NCBI RefSeq assembly: GCF_014196835.1 | Contig: NZ_JACIEK010000015.1 | Span: 23,447-87,446 of the forward strand | Length of the DNA stretch: 64,000 nt | DNA from: Aureimonas pseudogalii | Lineage (GTDB): Bacteria; Pseudomonadota; Alphaproteobacteria; Rhizobiales; Rhizobiaceae | Direction: 5' to 3' | Shown here: positions 27,761-35,418 of the stretch, one piece after another | How the letters are laid out: each line of letters opens with the position of its first letter | Position numbering within the stretch: the first letter of the stretch is position 1 | The notes under the pieces: model-generated | The model's input: the letters and a program-made list of their open reading frames with translations, nothing else | The model's database searches: none | What the model was told of the DNA's origin: nothing | Program-made: the position numbers and the translations under genes

Positions 27761-28294
27761 ATGCCGACAATCGACCAAGCCAAGTCAATGGCCAAGCGGC
27801 TGCGATCCGCATTGGCTACTAAGGAGATCGACGTCTCCCACGCCACCAGCCTCGAACTCGTCGCAGTGGAGCTCGGGTACCGCGACTGGAACACCGCCTC
27901 GGCGGTTCTCGAGCCCGAGCGACTAGGTCCGGTTTTGTTCGAGCAGGCGATCCCGATCCTGCGCATTTTCGACGTTCCGAAGGCACGGGAGTTCTATTGC
28001 GGTTTTCTCGGCTTCGGCGTGACGATGGAGCACCGCCACGAGCCGGGGCTGCCCCTCTACATGGCGATCGAACGGGCAGGCCTTGAGCTTCATCTCAGCG
28101 AGCACCACGGCGATGCCAGTCCTGGCTCCACGGCTTTCGTTTGGACCAGGGGCATCCAGGCCTACCATGCCGAATTGACTGGCAAAGCGTATGGATACGG
28201 ACGTCCTGCGATCGAGCGATTGCCCTGGGGCGACCAGCTCCAGGTCCATGACCCGTTCGGAAACCGCGTCAGGTTCTGCGAACGGCGAACGTAG
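27761..28294 (+). CDS. Glyoxalase/bleomycin-resistance-like protein with N-terminal adaptor
   Basis: The product has 177 residues. The first ~55 residues (IDQAKSMAKRLRSALA and onward) form a helical adaptor known from proteins annotated glyoxalase-related. They are followed by a single VOC domain with PKAREFYCGFLGFGV, ELHLSEHHGD and a closing DPFGNRVRFCE, typical of metal-dependent glyoxalase-fold enzymes and antibiotic-binding proteins. ATG 27761 is preferred over an upstream ATG at 27740 because it starts the conserved part. The substrate is unknown. Confidence 0.78.
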   Translation: MPTIDQAKSMAKRLRSALATKEIDVSHATSLELVAVELGYRDWNTASAVLEPERLGPVLFEQAIPILRIFDVPKAREFYCGFLGFGVTMEHRHEPGLPLYMAIERAGLELHLSEHHGDASPGSTAFVWTRGIQAYHAELTGKAYGYGRPAIERLPWGDQLQVHDPFGNRVRFCERRT

Positions 28295-28408
28295 GTCTGC
28301 GAAAGTCGATAGCGGCGCGTTCGAAAGGTAACTGCGATCGTCCGCCCGCTCTCGACCCCATAAAGACATGCGATGGCCGATATCCACCACTTGGAAGCGG
28401 ACGTTCCT

Positions 28409-29425
28409 TTAGGCGGCTTCCCTGAGCAAGCCTTCAGCGAAGGTCTGTCCGCGCTCACAAAGAACCCGATGGCTAGCCGCATCAATGTTCGAACCACAGA
28501 CCACGAGCGCCACTCGCTTTCCAGCTAAACGAGCGCGAAGCGGACCAAGCGCGCCAGCCAACGCGGCAGCGGCTGCGGGCTCTACGGCTAAACGGGCTTG
28601 CTCTTGCATGACGACGAGGGCCGCGCAGATTTCATCATCAGAAACCGTAACCACGTCATCGACATAATGAGCGATCAGCGACAGGCTGAACGGGAGCGAC
28701 ATCGGTGGAGCGAGGCTGTCGGCAATCGTATCCGTTCGGTCGAGTGAAACCGGTCCGCTCGCGGCGAGACCCCGTGAGACCGCATCGGCGCCTAGCGGTT
28801 CTACCCCGTAAACCGCACACTTCGGGTTCACTAGTTTCACAGCCGCGGCAACGCCGCTGATCAGGCCCCCGCCGCCGACCGCGACGACGACTGCATCAAG
28901 CTCGTGGACGTCTTCCATGACCTCAAGACCCACGCCCGCGGTTCCCAAAGTGGTGTTCATTCCCTCGAACGGGTGGATGAACGAAAGGCCTTCCTCGCGC
29001 ACTAGCCGTTCGGCTTCGGAGAAGGTCGCCGCGCCTGGTGGCATCAGGACGACCTCTGCTCCTTCGTCTCGAGCCTGTCTGATGCGAAAGGGGTTGGCCG
29101 TAGACTGCATGACGACCTTCGCATTCACGCCCTGTTGCCGAGCGGCCCATGCCACCGCGATAGCATGGTTGCCGGCACTCGCTGCCGTCACGCCGTGTCG
29201 CCTTTCCTCTGATGTCAGCGACTGCATGACCGAAAGAGCCCCGCGAGCCTTGAACGTACCCGTATGCTGGAAGGCCTCAAGCTTCAGATAGAGCCTTGCA
29301 TGATCAAGCGTTCGCTGCAGCGAAGGCGACACTAATTCCACGGACGGCGTACGAAGGATCGAGGTTGAAAGATCTCGATGCCGCGACCGGATCTGAGTGA
29401 GTGATATGTCTTGCGGATTGGCCAT
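28409..29425 (-). CDS. Threonine/serine dehydratase-family PLP enzyme
   Basis: This 338-residue fold-type II PLP enzyme has a PLP-binding Lys in HTGTFKARGAL, a phosphate-binding glycine loop VAVGGGGLISG and an SAGNHA motif, as in catabolic threonine dehydratases that make 2-oxobutanoate. There is no C-terminal ACT domain, so it is the short degradative type. ATG 29425 is chosen at the start of conserved sequence; a start 12 codons upstream is possible. It belongs to the inserted metabolic island. Confidence 0.85.
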   Translation of the reverse strand: MANPQDISLTQIRSRHRDLSTSILRTPSVELVSPSLQRTLDHARLYLKLEAFQHTGTFKARGALSVMQSLTSEERRHGVTAASAGNHAIAVAWAARQQGVNAKVVMQSTANPFRIRQARDEGAEVVLMPPGAATFSEAERLVREEGLSFIHPFEGMNTTLGTAGVGLEVMEDVHELDAVVVAVGGGGLISGVAAAVKLVNPKCAVYGVEPLGADAVSRGLAASGPVSLDRTDTIADSLAPPMSLPFSLSLIAHYVDDVVTVSDDEICAALVVMQEQARLAVEPAAAAALAGALGPLRARLAGKRVALVVCGSNIDAASHRVLCERGQTFAEGLLREAA

Positions 29426-29557
29426 AGGGCTTTCCACCTTCCTCAGGCTCCAAGCGTGCAATGGCAGTTTGGCTCAATTTTCGTCCGAAAGCTGCCAGTC
29501 TCTTTTCCACCCAGTGACGTCTTTCCACTAAGGCAGCCCAGTCCGTGCCGCATCCGT

Positions 29558-30004
29558 TCACCGGGTTGCAGCGACGAGGCCGAAGACAGCAGCCGCCAGC
29601 GCTAGAACGATGCGGACCCAGTGCACGGCGAGCCAGGCATCGAGCTGGCCCGGAACATCATCGACCGCGATGGCGCCCTGGTTGAACGTTGCATTGATCG
29701 GGAAGAAGTAGGCGACTGTCAGACCGAGAAGTACGGCGATGCATCCCAGTGCGGCAAGCCACAGATTGCGGATGCTGGCATCCCCCCATGACAAGACGAT
29801 TGAACCGACGAGACCGAAGATCGTCGGCCCGACCACAAGCGGGATCGTGCGGACGATGAGGCCACTGTTCGCCGCGAACCATGTGAGAAAGTCAGCGGGA
29901 GGTAAGCTCCGCCAGAAGGGGCCGAGGATCAGGGCGATCGCGAGCATCACGCCTGCAAAGGCGGCCGAACCGACGACGGCGAGGATCTGAAACGGGAGGA
30001 TCAT
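29558..30004 (-). CDS. DUF1772-like membrane protein (anthrone oxygenase-like)
   Basis: The 148-residue protein has four hydrophobic segments and the spaced pattern of DUF1772 proteins: a PFWRSLP segment after the first helix and YFFPINATFN after the third. ATG 30004 has AAGGTGG about 6 bases upstream; the frame opens 5 codons earlier. It is divergent from the marR gene and shares its operator region, so it is the likely target of that repressor. Confidence 0.72.
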   Translation of the reverse strand: MILPFQILAVVGSAAFAGVMLAIALILGPFWRSLPPADFLTWFAANSGLIVRTIPLVVGPTIFGLVGSIVLSWGDASIRNLWLAALGCIAVLLGLTVAYFFPINATFNQGAIAVDDVPGQLDAWLAVHWVRIVLALAAAVFGLVAATR

Positions 30005-30028
30005 GGAGCCACCTTCCAATGGATCGAG

Positions 30029-30075
30029 ATTGACACTATGATGTCAACCTACATTTCGACATCATGATGTCAAAT
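30029..30075. promoter_or_regulatory. Twin palindromic operator between DUF1772 gene and marR
   Basis: Two related palindromes lie in the divergent intergenic region: TGACACTATGATGTCA (30031-30046) and the perfect GACATCATGATGTC (30058-30071). Their centres are about 26 bases apart, and TTGACA at the first could serve as a -35. This is a typical MarR autoregulatory arrangement. Confidence 0.75.
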
Positions 30076-30095
30076 TGAAAAGCCGAGTTTCATCG

Positions 30096-30572
30096 ATGCC
30101 CGACAGATCTCATTCCGCTGAGGCGTTGACGGAACTCGTCTTGACGCTCTTCCGCGTTAATAACGCGACGCTGGTTTGGGGTGATAGACTGGTCCAGCCA
30201 TTCGGGCTGACGAGTGCGCGTTGGCAGATTATGGGCGCCATCGCCTATGCCGAACGGCCCCGGACCGTGGCTTGGCTTGCCCGCGACCTCGGCGCTAATA
30301 GGCAGAACGTCCAGCGGATCGTGAACGAGCTGGAGAAGGACGGGCTGGCAGGCTTCGTACCTAACCCTCACCACAAGCGGGCGCAGCTCGTGGTTCTGAC
30401 CCCGTCGGGGAGGCAGGCTTACGAAAGAGCAGTCGAGGTCTGGTACCCCGCCGCCGACGAGCTGGCGAAGGAGCTCAAAAAGGAGGACTTGGCGACAGCC
30501 CTGCACGTCCTCAATACCCTCCGTGGCAAGCTGGGCGCGGGCAACGACGGGGAGGACGAGGCGGTTATTTAA
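30096..30572 (+). CDS. MarR-family transcriptional regulator
   Basis: The 158-residue winged-helix protein has the pattern PRTVAWLARDLGANRQNVQR (recognition region) and a wing with NPHHKRAQLVVLTPSG, typical of MarR. ATG 30096 is used; a TTG at 30075 would overlap the operator. It probably represses itself and the divergent DUF1772 gene; the ligand is unknown. Confidence 0.88.
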   Translation: MPDRSHSAEALTELVLTLFRVNNATLVWGDRLVQPFGLTSARWQIMGAIAYAERPRTVAWLARDLGANRQNVQRIVNELEKDGLAGFVPNPHHKRAQLVVLTPSGRQAYERAVEVWYPAADELAKELKKEDLATALHVLNTLRGKLGAGNDGEDEAVI

Positions 30573-30710
30573 CCGGCGACGATCAGGAAGGTGAACCGAC
30601 GTCCGTTTCGCCTGAGAGTTCGGAGCCCGGAGAATGCGACGGGATCGTTGCGACATCCGGTGGCAGAAGCCGTTAGCCAATCGTGTGACTCCGACCCGCA
30701 AGGACGATCA

Positions 30711-30738
30711 CAGCTTTGGGCGGGTTCGCCCAAAGCTG
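30711..30738. terminator. Strong hairpin between marR and VOC gene
   Basis: A perfect 12-bp stem CAGCTTTGGGCG-GGTT-CGCCCAAAGCTG is followed on the + strand by CCGCTTTTA. It lies between convergent genes, and could terminate either. Confidence 0.75.
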
Positions 30739-30777
30739 CCGCTTTTAGATGTGGGTATGCGCCTTGACGGACTCAGC

Positions 30778-31200
30778 CTAGATGCCGAAGGTCACGAGGC
30801 CACGATCATCGATCGTCCATGCCGGGTTCCAAGCGATCTCCCATGCATAGCCATCTGGATCGGCGACATAGCCGCGAAAGCCGCCATGGGGTGGCGCGTC
30901 GGCCTTGCGCAGAAGCGTTCCTCCCGCCCCGACGAGACGCTGCACGACCAGGTCGACATCAGCCTGGTCGGCAACGTTGTGAGCGAGGGCGAACGCCCCG
31001 GGAGCCGGCTGGCTCGGACGCTGTATATCCTCGTCAAGACCCGGATTTGCCCAAGTTCCCAGCACGAAGCCGTTCATCTGGTAGAAGGCGATATCGTCGT
31101 TCTCGAAGACCGGAGCCCAACCGAAGCCGTCGGCATAGAACTGCCGAGATCGTGCAAGCGAAGCAACGCCGAGAGTGATGACCGAAATCTGTTGCTGCAT
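30778..31200 (-). CDS. VOC-family (glyoxalase-like) protein
   Basis: The 140-residue vicinal-oxygen-chelate protein has the opening ISVITLGVASLARSRQFYAD, a central NGFVLGTWAN strand and the closing GYVADPDGYAWEIAWNP. It is a small single-domain member; function within the superfamily cannot be assigned. ATG at 31200 gives the family's usual start. Confidence 0.82.
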   Translation of the reverse strand: MQQQISVITLGVASLARSRQFYADGFGWAPVFENDDIAFYQMNGFVLGTWANPGLDEDIQRPSQPAPGAFALAHNVADQADVDLVVQRLVGAGGTLLRKADAPPHGGFRGYVADPDGYAWEIAWNPAWTIDDRGLVTFGI

Positions 31201-31490
31201 GTTCCAAGCCCCATGGTTCGCCCGAGCGTGGTCGCTTCGGACGTTCGAGGTCTTGGGCCGTCACCATAGCGACGGAAGGACCCGCTTTCGCGGGGGCCGG
31301 GCCAACCGCACCGACCTAACCTGTTTCAGACGTTGAGGGTGCTGCACGCTTTTGCGGCTGCCATCAAGCGGTCGAATGTCAGCTCGACGGGCATGACGTC
31401 CAAGAGCGGACGGACCTCTTTCCACCCATTTTCCCCATTGGCGGACGTCGCCAGATTGGCGCTTGACGATCAAGGACCGATTACAGAAGT
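31201..31490. other. Intergenic stretch with a dispersed short repeat
   Basis: Carries TCTTTCCACCCAT (31420-31432), shared with 27484-27496. No credible gene. Confidence 0.4.
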
Positions 31491-31569
31491 GATCGTGACC
31501 CGAAGGGACGAGACCCCTTCGGGGGCTCGGGTCGCGCAGCGACTAGAGCCCGGCCCGAAGGGTCACGCC
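31491..31569. repeat. 75-bp structured repeat, copy 1
   Basis: Nearly identical to 36266-36343. It contains nested inverted repeats: outer GTGACCC/GGGTCAC, then GGGCTC/GAGCCC enclosing GTCGC-GCA-GCGAC. It begins 23 bases past the stop of the - strand gene 31593, in its 3' untranslated region. Confidence 0.8.
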
Positions 31570-31592
31570 CGGACCTTGCTGCGCTGGCTGAA

Positions 31593-32009
31593 TCACTGCG
31601 AGAAAGCTGCGGCGACGACGATCTTCTGGATCGCCTTCTCTTCCCGGGCCGACAGCTTGAGGGCCTTTTCTGCCCGATCGTAGCGAACGGTGGCTTTGGG
31701 CAGGGTCATGTACTCCACGGGCTCCCAGCCCATGCGTTTGCTGGCGGTGTTGTCGAGGTGGTAGCCGCTGATGTCGATGGCACCGCACTCGGCGAGCTTG
31801 CGAGGTGAGGGTTTGGCCCGGAATGCCTTCCAGCAATCCTGACTGGCGCCGTTGAGGCCGCCCATGCCGGACTGCTCATAGGTTTTCTGGAAGATGGCGA
31901 CACCTCGCTGTGCGCCTTTGCGGGCCTCGGAGAGGCTATCGGCTTCTGCGGTTTGGACGCCGACGAGGGTTGCTGCTGCGAGGATGACCAAGAGGGTGTT
32001 TTTGCGCAT
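31593..32009 (-). CDS. Secreted hypothetical protein
   Basis: The 138-residue protein has a signal peptide (MRKNTLLVILAAATLVGVQT, cleaved near A-E-A-D) and a helical mature part with one Cys pair. No family recognised. ATG 32009 is selected because it begins the signal peptide; the open frame extends upstream without support. The structured 75-bp repeat follows the stop. Confidence 0.62.
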   Translation of the reverse strand: MRKNTLLVILAAATLVGVQTAEADSLSEARKGAQRGVAIFQKTYEQSGMGGLNGASQDCWKAFRAKPSPRKLAECGAIDISGYHLDNTASKRMGWEPVEYMTLPKATVRYDRAEKALKLSAREEKAIQKIVVAAAFSQ

Positions 32010-32110
32010 GGACGATTTCCGCGATGGCTGAATTGGCAAACGACTGTCGGTGGCCAATGGTATCGCGGATCCCAGCGGAGTGTGGAGCTTTGCTCTGGGT
32101 GAGCGCGCAT

Positions 32111-32134
32111 AAAAAGGGGGGCGCAAGGCCCCCT
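32111..32134 (-). terminator. Terminator after the toxin-like gene
   Basis: On the - strand AAGGGGGC-CTTGC-GCCCCCC is followed by TTTTTAT, 25 bases after the stop of the 32159 gene. Confidence 0.85.
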
Positions 32135-32158
32135 TGGGATGCTGGTGTCGAAGAGGTG

Positions 32159-32578
32159 TTAGTCGAAACGCTCGATCTTGGCAGACCCGGATGCCATCAA
32201 CGGTTTCATGGCGGCGGCGATCTTGGCGAGGAAACCTTTGCTGAAGGAGCCTCGGACCTCGACGTTTGGGTTGTAGTAGTAGGATCGCTCGGCAATGTCG
32301 TAATTGTATTCCGACACGAGGATCCACGCCTGTTTCCATTCTCGTAGACCGGCACGTCGTATCTCGAGCAATGGGATTTCGAGGGCGGTCTGGTCCGATC
32401 GTGGCGGTTCGCCAGAGATGGCCAGCAGCACGAGGTTCGTGACGTTACGGCCCGGAATGGCGAGGAGAAGGCAAACCGGGCGCTCGGACTTTCGGCCCTC
32501 GGTCTCGCCTCGATCCCGCTGCCATCCGAATAGATAGGAATAGGGGATGATCGACCCTGACTTGGGAACGTCAGTCAT
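32159..32578 (-). CDS. Putative toxin of a type II toxin-antitoxin pair
   Basis: The 139-residue protein's first half (GSIIPYSYLFGW, RKSERPVCLLLAIP) recalls the SH3-like barrel of MazF/PemK growth inhibitors. It overlaps the Phd/YefM-like antitoxin gene by 8 bases, antitoxin first. The toxin assignment depends mainly on this context. A conserved hypothetical that merely neighbours an antitoxin is the alternative. Confidence 0.55.
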   Translation of the reverse strand: MTDVPKSGSIIPYSYLFGWQRDRGETEGRKSERPVCLLLAIPGRNVTNLVLLAISGEPPRSDQTALEIPLLEIRRAGLREWKQAWILVSEYNYDIAERSYYYNPNVEVRGSFSKGFLAKIAAAMKPLMASGSAKIERFD

Positions 32579-32828
32579 GGGACTCGTTCCCTTCCGCGAT
32601 CAATCGATCCAGTTCGGGGAGGATCATGGCAGCGAGGTCAGGCGGTGTTTCTCCAGCGCCGTAGACCATCCGCGGGTCGGACTGCGCTTTCATCGCCGCG
32701 AAATCATCGTAGGTCATGAGGACGTAGCGCGGCTTGCGGTGTTGAGTGATGGCGACGGGCTGGCGATCAGCGGCCATGGTCACGGTTTTGATGTCGCGAA
32801 GCAGTTCGACGGTTGAGAACTTCTGCAT
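32571..32828 (-). CDS. Phd/YefM-type antitoxin
   Basis: The 85-residue protein has the Phd/YefM N-terminal DNA-binding pattern (FSTVELLRDIKTVTMAADRQ, then VAITQHRKPRYVLMTYDDF) and a charged C-terminal toxin-neutralising tail. ATG 32828 is preceded by GGAGGCG. It would repress its own promoter and neutralise the downstream gene; in plasmids this stabilises inheritance. Confidence 0.82.
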   Translation of the reverse strand: MQKFSTVELLRDIKTVTMAADRQPVAITQHRKPRYVLMTYDDFAAMKAQSDPRMVYGAGETPPDLAAMILPELDRLIAEGNESHD

Positions 32829-33022
32829 GAACGCCTCCTTTGGATAAGTCGTAATATACAAACATTCCGATTTTTCATCAAGCGGAGCGCGCTTGGTTTG
32901 GTCGAGTCTGGCGATTTCGCATCACAATGTTCCCGGCGCTTGGTTAGGTTCGAGACATTGCGCCGACGGTGGTTGGAGGCGACAGCCTCCAACTTGGTCG
33001 GGCGTTTCGTGTTGGGCGGGGC

Positions 33023-33457
33023 CTAGTCGATGGCGCGAAAGATCGTGCGGGCCTCGGGGTGATCGAGGGCGAACTCCCGCAGGCGGTGGAAGGCATCCGC
33101 CATGAGGTCGGTGGGGTCGTCGAAGGACAGGCTGGAGAAGGCGAGAAGGCAGGCGATGATGCCGGCGGCGTCGGTTGACACGATGCCTTCGAAGCCGTTG
33201 CCGTGCCACTGGATACCGATCCGGCCCTCGCCGTCATGGCGCATGTAGAGCGGCTTGCCGTCGAGCTCGAGGAAGTCCCATAGGCCGCCGCGATACTCGG
33301 GGCTGAGCTGACCCATGACGTTGTAGATGGTAGCCTCGCCGGCGACCATGCGGCGGGGTCCGAAGAGTGCGGGCAGAAAGGTCATGCGCCGGCTGTCGGC
33401 CACGATGCTGGCGGCCTGCGGACGGTTCGGGATGGCGGTGGCGGTCGCTTCGGACAT
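33023..33457 (-). CDS. ArdB/KlcA-family antirestriction protein
   Basis: The 144-residue protein matches the ArdB/KlcA signature: RMTFLPALFGP, then YNVMGQLSPEYRGGLWDF and YMRHDGEGRIGIQWHGNGF. Such proteins block type I restriction of incoming DNA. Early expression in the recipient fits its position in the leading region on the - strand. Its leader carries the GGAAGG-hairpin-AGAGAGAG element (family B). Confidence 0.88.
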   Translation of the reverse strand: MSEATATAIPNRPQAASIVADSRRMTFLPALFGPRRMVAGEATIYNVMGQLSPEYRGGLWDFLELDGKPLYMRHDGEGRIGIQWHGNGFEGIVSTDAAGIIACLLAFSSLSFDDPTDLMADAFHRLREFALDHPEARTIFRAID

Positions 33458-33545
33458 GGGGATCTCCAGAAGGTGTGAGGATCGGCCCGACGTCTCTCTC
33501 TGGTCTGACGGGCTCGCCCGTCACGCCCTTCCTCGAACTCTGGTG
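33458..33545 (-). promoter_or_regulatory. Leader family B upstream of ardB/klcA-like gene
   Basis: Read on the - strand: AGAGTTCG, GGAAGG (33527-33532), perfect 8-bp hairpin TGACGGGC-GA-GCCCGTCA (33506-33523), AGAGAGAG (33494-33501), then CTGGAG before the ATG, 36 bases after the AGAGAGAG. The same order and spacing occur before the 43853 and 55033 genes. Confidence 0.65.
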
Positions 33546-33586
33546 GCGGCTGCGGCTGTCGGCCAGTGACGACACGAGAAGGAGGC

Positions 33587-33730
33587 TTACGCCTCCGCCT
33601 CCTTCGCCGCGGCCTCGGCGAGGAGCTTCTCGAGGTTGCGGAGGGTCTCGGCGCGCTCGCGCTTGGTGAGGAGGCAATGCGCCAGCTCGGCGCGGTGTTC
33701 AGCGATGTCGAAGTAGATGTCGTAGGTCAT
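33587..33730 (-). CDS. 47-residue hypothetical protein, paralogue of 34596 gene
   Basis: The short helical protein starts TYDIYFDIAEHRAELAHCLL and ends in an Ala/Glu-rich tail. It shares most of its length with the 45-residue product at 34596-34733 (DI..EIAE-RAELA-C-LTKRER core). Both are preceded by leader family A. Repetition of gene plus leader supports that it is real. Function unknown. Confidence 0.65.
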   Translation of the reverse strand: MTYDIYFDIAEHRAELAHCLLTKRERAETLRNLEKLLAEAAAKEAEA

Positions 33731-33814
33731 TGTGCTGCTCCTTCGTTGATGACGAAGGAAGGGCACGGGTAAGGGTGAAGAGGGTCAGGGATCGCGGCAC
33801 GCGACCGGCGGAGT

Positions 33815-33985
33815 CGGCGATGGGGGAGCCGATTTTCTCGTCGCGAAGCGGCGTGAAAATTGGGGGAACCATCGTCCTTGACGATCGAGACCGTCCCGTA
33901 TCATGGGCAGTCATCAGGGAGGAAAGGGTAGGTATGGCGCTGGTTGGCAACCCGCGCCGCCTCGCGGCGCCGCAGGGGACTGCAA
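33815..33985. repeat. Leader family A, copy 2
   Basis: A hairpin CCGATTTTC/GAAAATTGG (33829-33837 with 33855-33863) carries GC-rich inner pairing and, outside it, CGATGG/CCATCG. On the + strand CTTGAC-N16-TATCAT follows (33877-33904). Further right a purine-rich GGGAGGAAAGG and a segment reading ALVGNPRRLAAP are shared with copy 3. It lies upstream of the - strand gene 33587. Confidence 0.7.
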
Positions 33986-33997
33986 CGACCGAGAGCT

Positions 33998-34444
33998 TCA
34001 GGCGGCCGCGGCCTGATCTGCCTGATCGACCAGCGCCTGTTCACTTTTTCGCTTCTCGAAAGTGGTCTTGATCGATGTCCAATCGATCATCGCGGTCATT
34101 CTGTCGGCTTTGCTGACGGGCTCGACCGGGTTGCCATCGATGTCGTGACGCATGGCGTCCGGCTGGGCGACGGCGAACAGATAGGACCGGCTGCGAACGT
34201 ATTTTCGGATCGCGCGACTGACGTCGGACCACTTGGCGTCGGGCTTCATGCGCGCCTTGATCTCGGCGCCGATCCCGATCGCGAAGGGTCGCATGATCCC
34301 GTCGGTGCTGTCTGGCAGAACCGCAATCGGCGCGATCAGGAACAGGTTGATGGTTTTGGCGACTTCGACGTTGTGAGCGGTGGCGTTGATCGGACCACGC
34401 TTCTTGGTCCAGAGAGCGGGGGGCTTGGGGGCCGTGTCGGTCAT
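33998..34444 (-). CDS. ProQ/FinO-domain RNA chaperone
   Basis: This 148-residue RNA-binding protein has a ProQ/FinO core of about 100 residues (LFLIAPIAVLPDSTDG, PFAIGIGAEIKARM, IRKYVRSRSYLFAV, then R-HDIDGNPVEPVS). Plasmid FinO/ProQ proteins regulate transfer or copy number through antisense RNA, and some act widely on host RNAs. ATG 34444 starts a short basic lead-in; a longer frame upstream lacks support. It sits between the two paralogous small genes. Confidence 0.85.
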   Translation of the reverse strand: MTDTAPKPPALWTKKRGPINATAHNVEVAKTINLFLIAPIAVLPDSTDGIMRPFAIGIGAEIKARMKPDAKWSDVSRAIRKYVRSRSYLFAVAQPDAMRHDIDGNPVEPVSKADRMTAMIDWTSIKTTFEKRKSEQALVDQADQAAAA

Positions 34445-34595
34445 CGCGTCCTCGAATATGGATTGCGGTCCCGCAGACCAGCACTGGTCGCCGCCGGCGT
34501 ATGCCGCTTGTATCAATCCGCGGCGCGCAAGTCAGCGCGGTCCTGTGCCCGTGGCGGGCATTTTAAGATAGGGACGGCCGACAAGGAAAGGAGGC

Positions 34596-34733
34596 TCACG
34601 CCTCCGCCTCCTTCGCCTCGACTTCGAGGACGGCGAGGCGCTTCAGGCTCTCCCAGCGCTCGCGCTTGGTGAGGAAGCAGGAAGCCAGCTCGGCGCGCAG
34701 TTCAGCGATTTCGGCGAAGATGTCGTAGATCAT
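34596..34733 (-). CDS. 45-residue hypothetical protein, paralogue of 33587 gene
   Basis: Reads IYDIFAEIAELRAELASCFL then LTKRERWESLKRL and an acidic tail. It is homologous to the 47-residue product at 33587 and preceded by leader A copy 3. The upstream extension of this frame is the leader itself, not protein. GAAGGAGC lies about 5 bases before the ATG. Confidence 0.65.
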   Translation of the reverse strand: MIYDIFAEIAELRAELASCFLTKRERWESLKRLAVLEVEAKEAEA

Positions 34734-34804
34734 GGGAAGCTCCTTCGTTGGATAGGAGATCCGGCCACGGGTAAGGGCGAAGGGGGTCAGGGATCGCCGT
34801 GAGG

Positions 34805-34975
34805 CGACCGGCGGCGCCGGCGATGGGGGAGCCGAAATGCGCAGCATTTTGGGGGGACCATCGTCCTTGACGCCCGAGGCCGTCCCGTATGATGCCGCCT
34901 ATTCAGGGAGGGAAAGGTCCAGCTTGGCGCTGGTCGGCACCCCGCGCCGCCTTGCGGCGCCAAGAGGGGCTGGCT
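34805..34975. repeat. Leader family A, copy 3
   Basis: Here the hairpin sequence differs (CCGAAATGC-GCA-GCATTTTGG, 34832-34852) but pairing is kept. The outer CGATGG/CCATCG and + strand CTTGAC-N16-TATGAT (34866-34893) match copy 2. The right part again reads ALVGTPRRLAAP after a purine-rich GGGAGGGAAAGG. Lies upstream of the - strand gene 34596. Confidence 0.7.
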
Positions 34976-35346
34976 TAACGGCCGCCCTGGAACAGGAAGG
35001 TGAAGCGATAGGGCATGGACTCACGGGCACCATTCCGCGCTGTCCTATCGGGGCTCGCTCTAGTCAGGGTCAGTTGACCGTCGGCGACCGGAACGGGTGC
35101 TCCGAGCGTCAGGTCCAGAACCTTTTCCCATCCGCCGCCGATCACCGTGACACGCACGATCAGCCGTCCAGCATGGACGCATTGGACGTCGACGGGGCAA
35201 CGGCTGTCCTCAACGACGCGATCGGGACGCACGCGCGGGCCATCGGCATAGGCCGTTTGGCCCAAGCCAACGGGCCCTTCGATCGGCTGGGCCAGAGCGA
35301 CGTTGGTGAGGCAGCATAGAGCTGAAGCTGTGAGAGATAGGTTCAC
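34975..35346 (-). CDS. Secreted hypothetical protein
   Basis: The 123-residue product has a GTG start, a signal peptide (NLSLTASALCCLTNVALA, cleavage near A-Q) and a mature domain with a Cys pair (SRCPVDVQC). No family recognised. Its end lies within the right part of leader A copy 3. Confidence 0.55.
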   Translation of the reverse strand: MNLSLTASALCCLTNVALAQPIEGPVGLGQTAYADGPRVRPDRVVEDSRCPVDVQCVHAGRLIVRVTVIGGGWEKVLDLTLGAPVPVADGQLTLTRASPDRTARNGARESMPYRFTFLFQGGR

Positions 35347-35391
35347 GCCGATGTCCGTGGCGGCGGTCGAGGAAGGCCGCTGGGCGAGGTG

Positions 35392-35415
35392 ACAAGCCCG
35401 CCGAAGCGGGCTTGT
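35392..35415 (-). terminator. Hairpin after the 35419 gene
   Basis: ACAAGCCCGC-CGAA-GCGGGCTTGT is a 10-bp perfect stem three bases beyond the stop. No T run follows, so it may be a weak terminator or 3' stabiliser. Confidence 0.6.
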
Positions 35416-35418
35416 CGT

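Noticed and set aside
26806..27966. 386-codon - strand open frame
   Set aside because: Amino-acid make-up is unlike a folded protein, it overlaps two better + strand genes (27130 and 27761), and it has no Shine-Dalgarno or motif.
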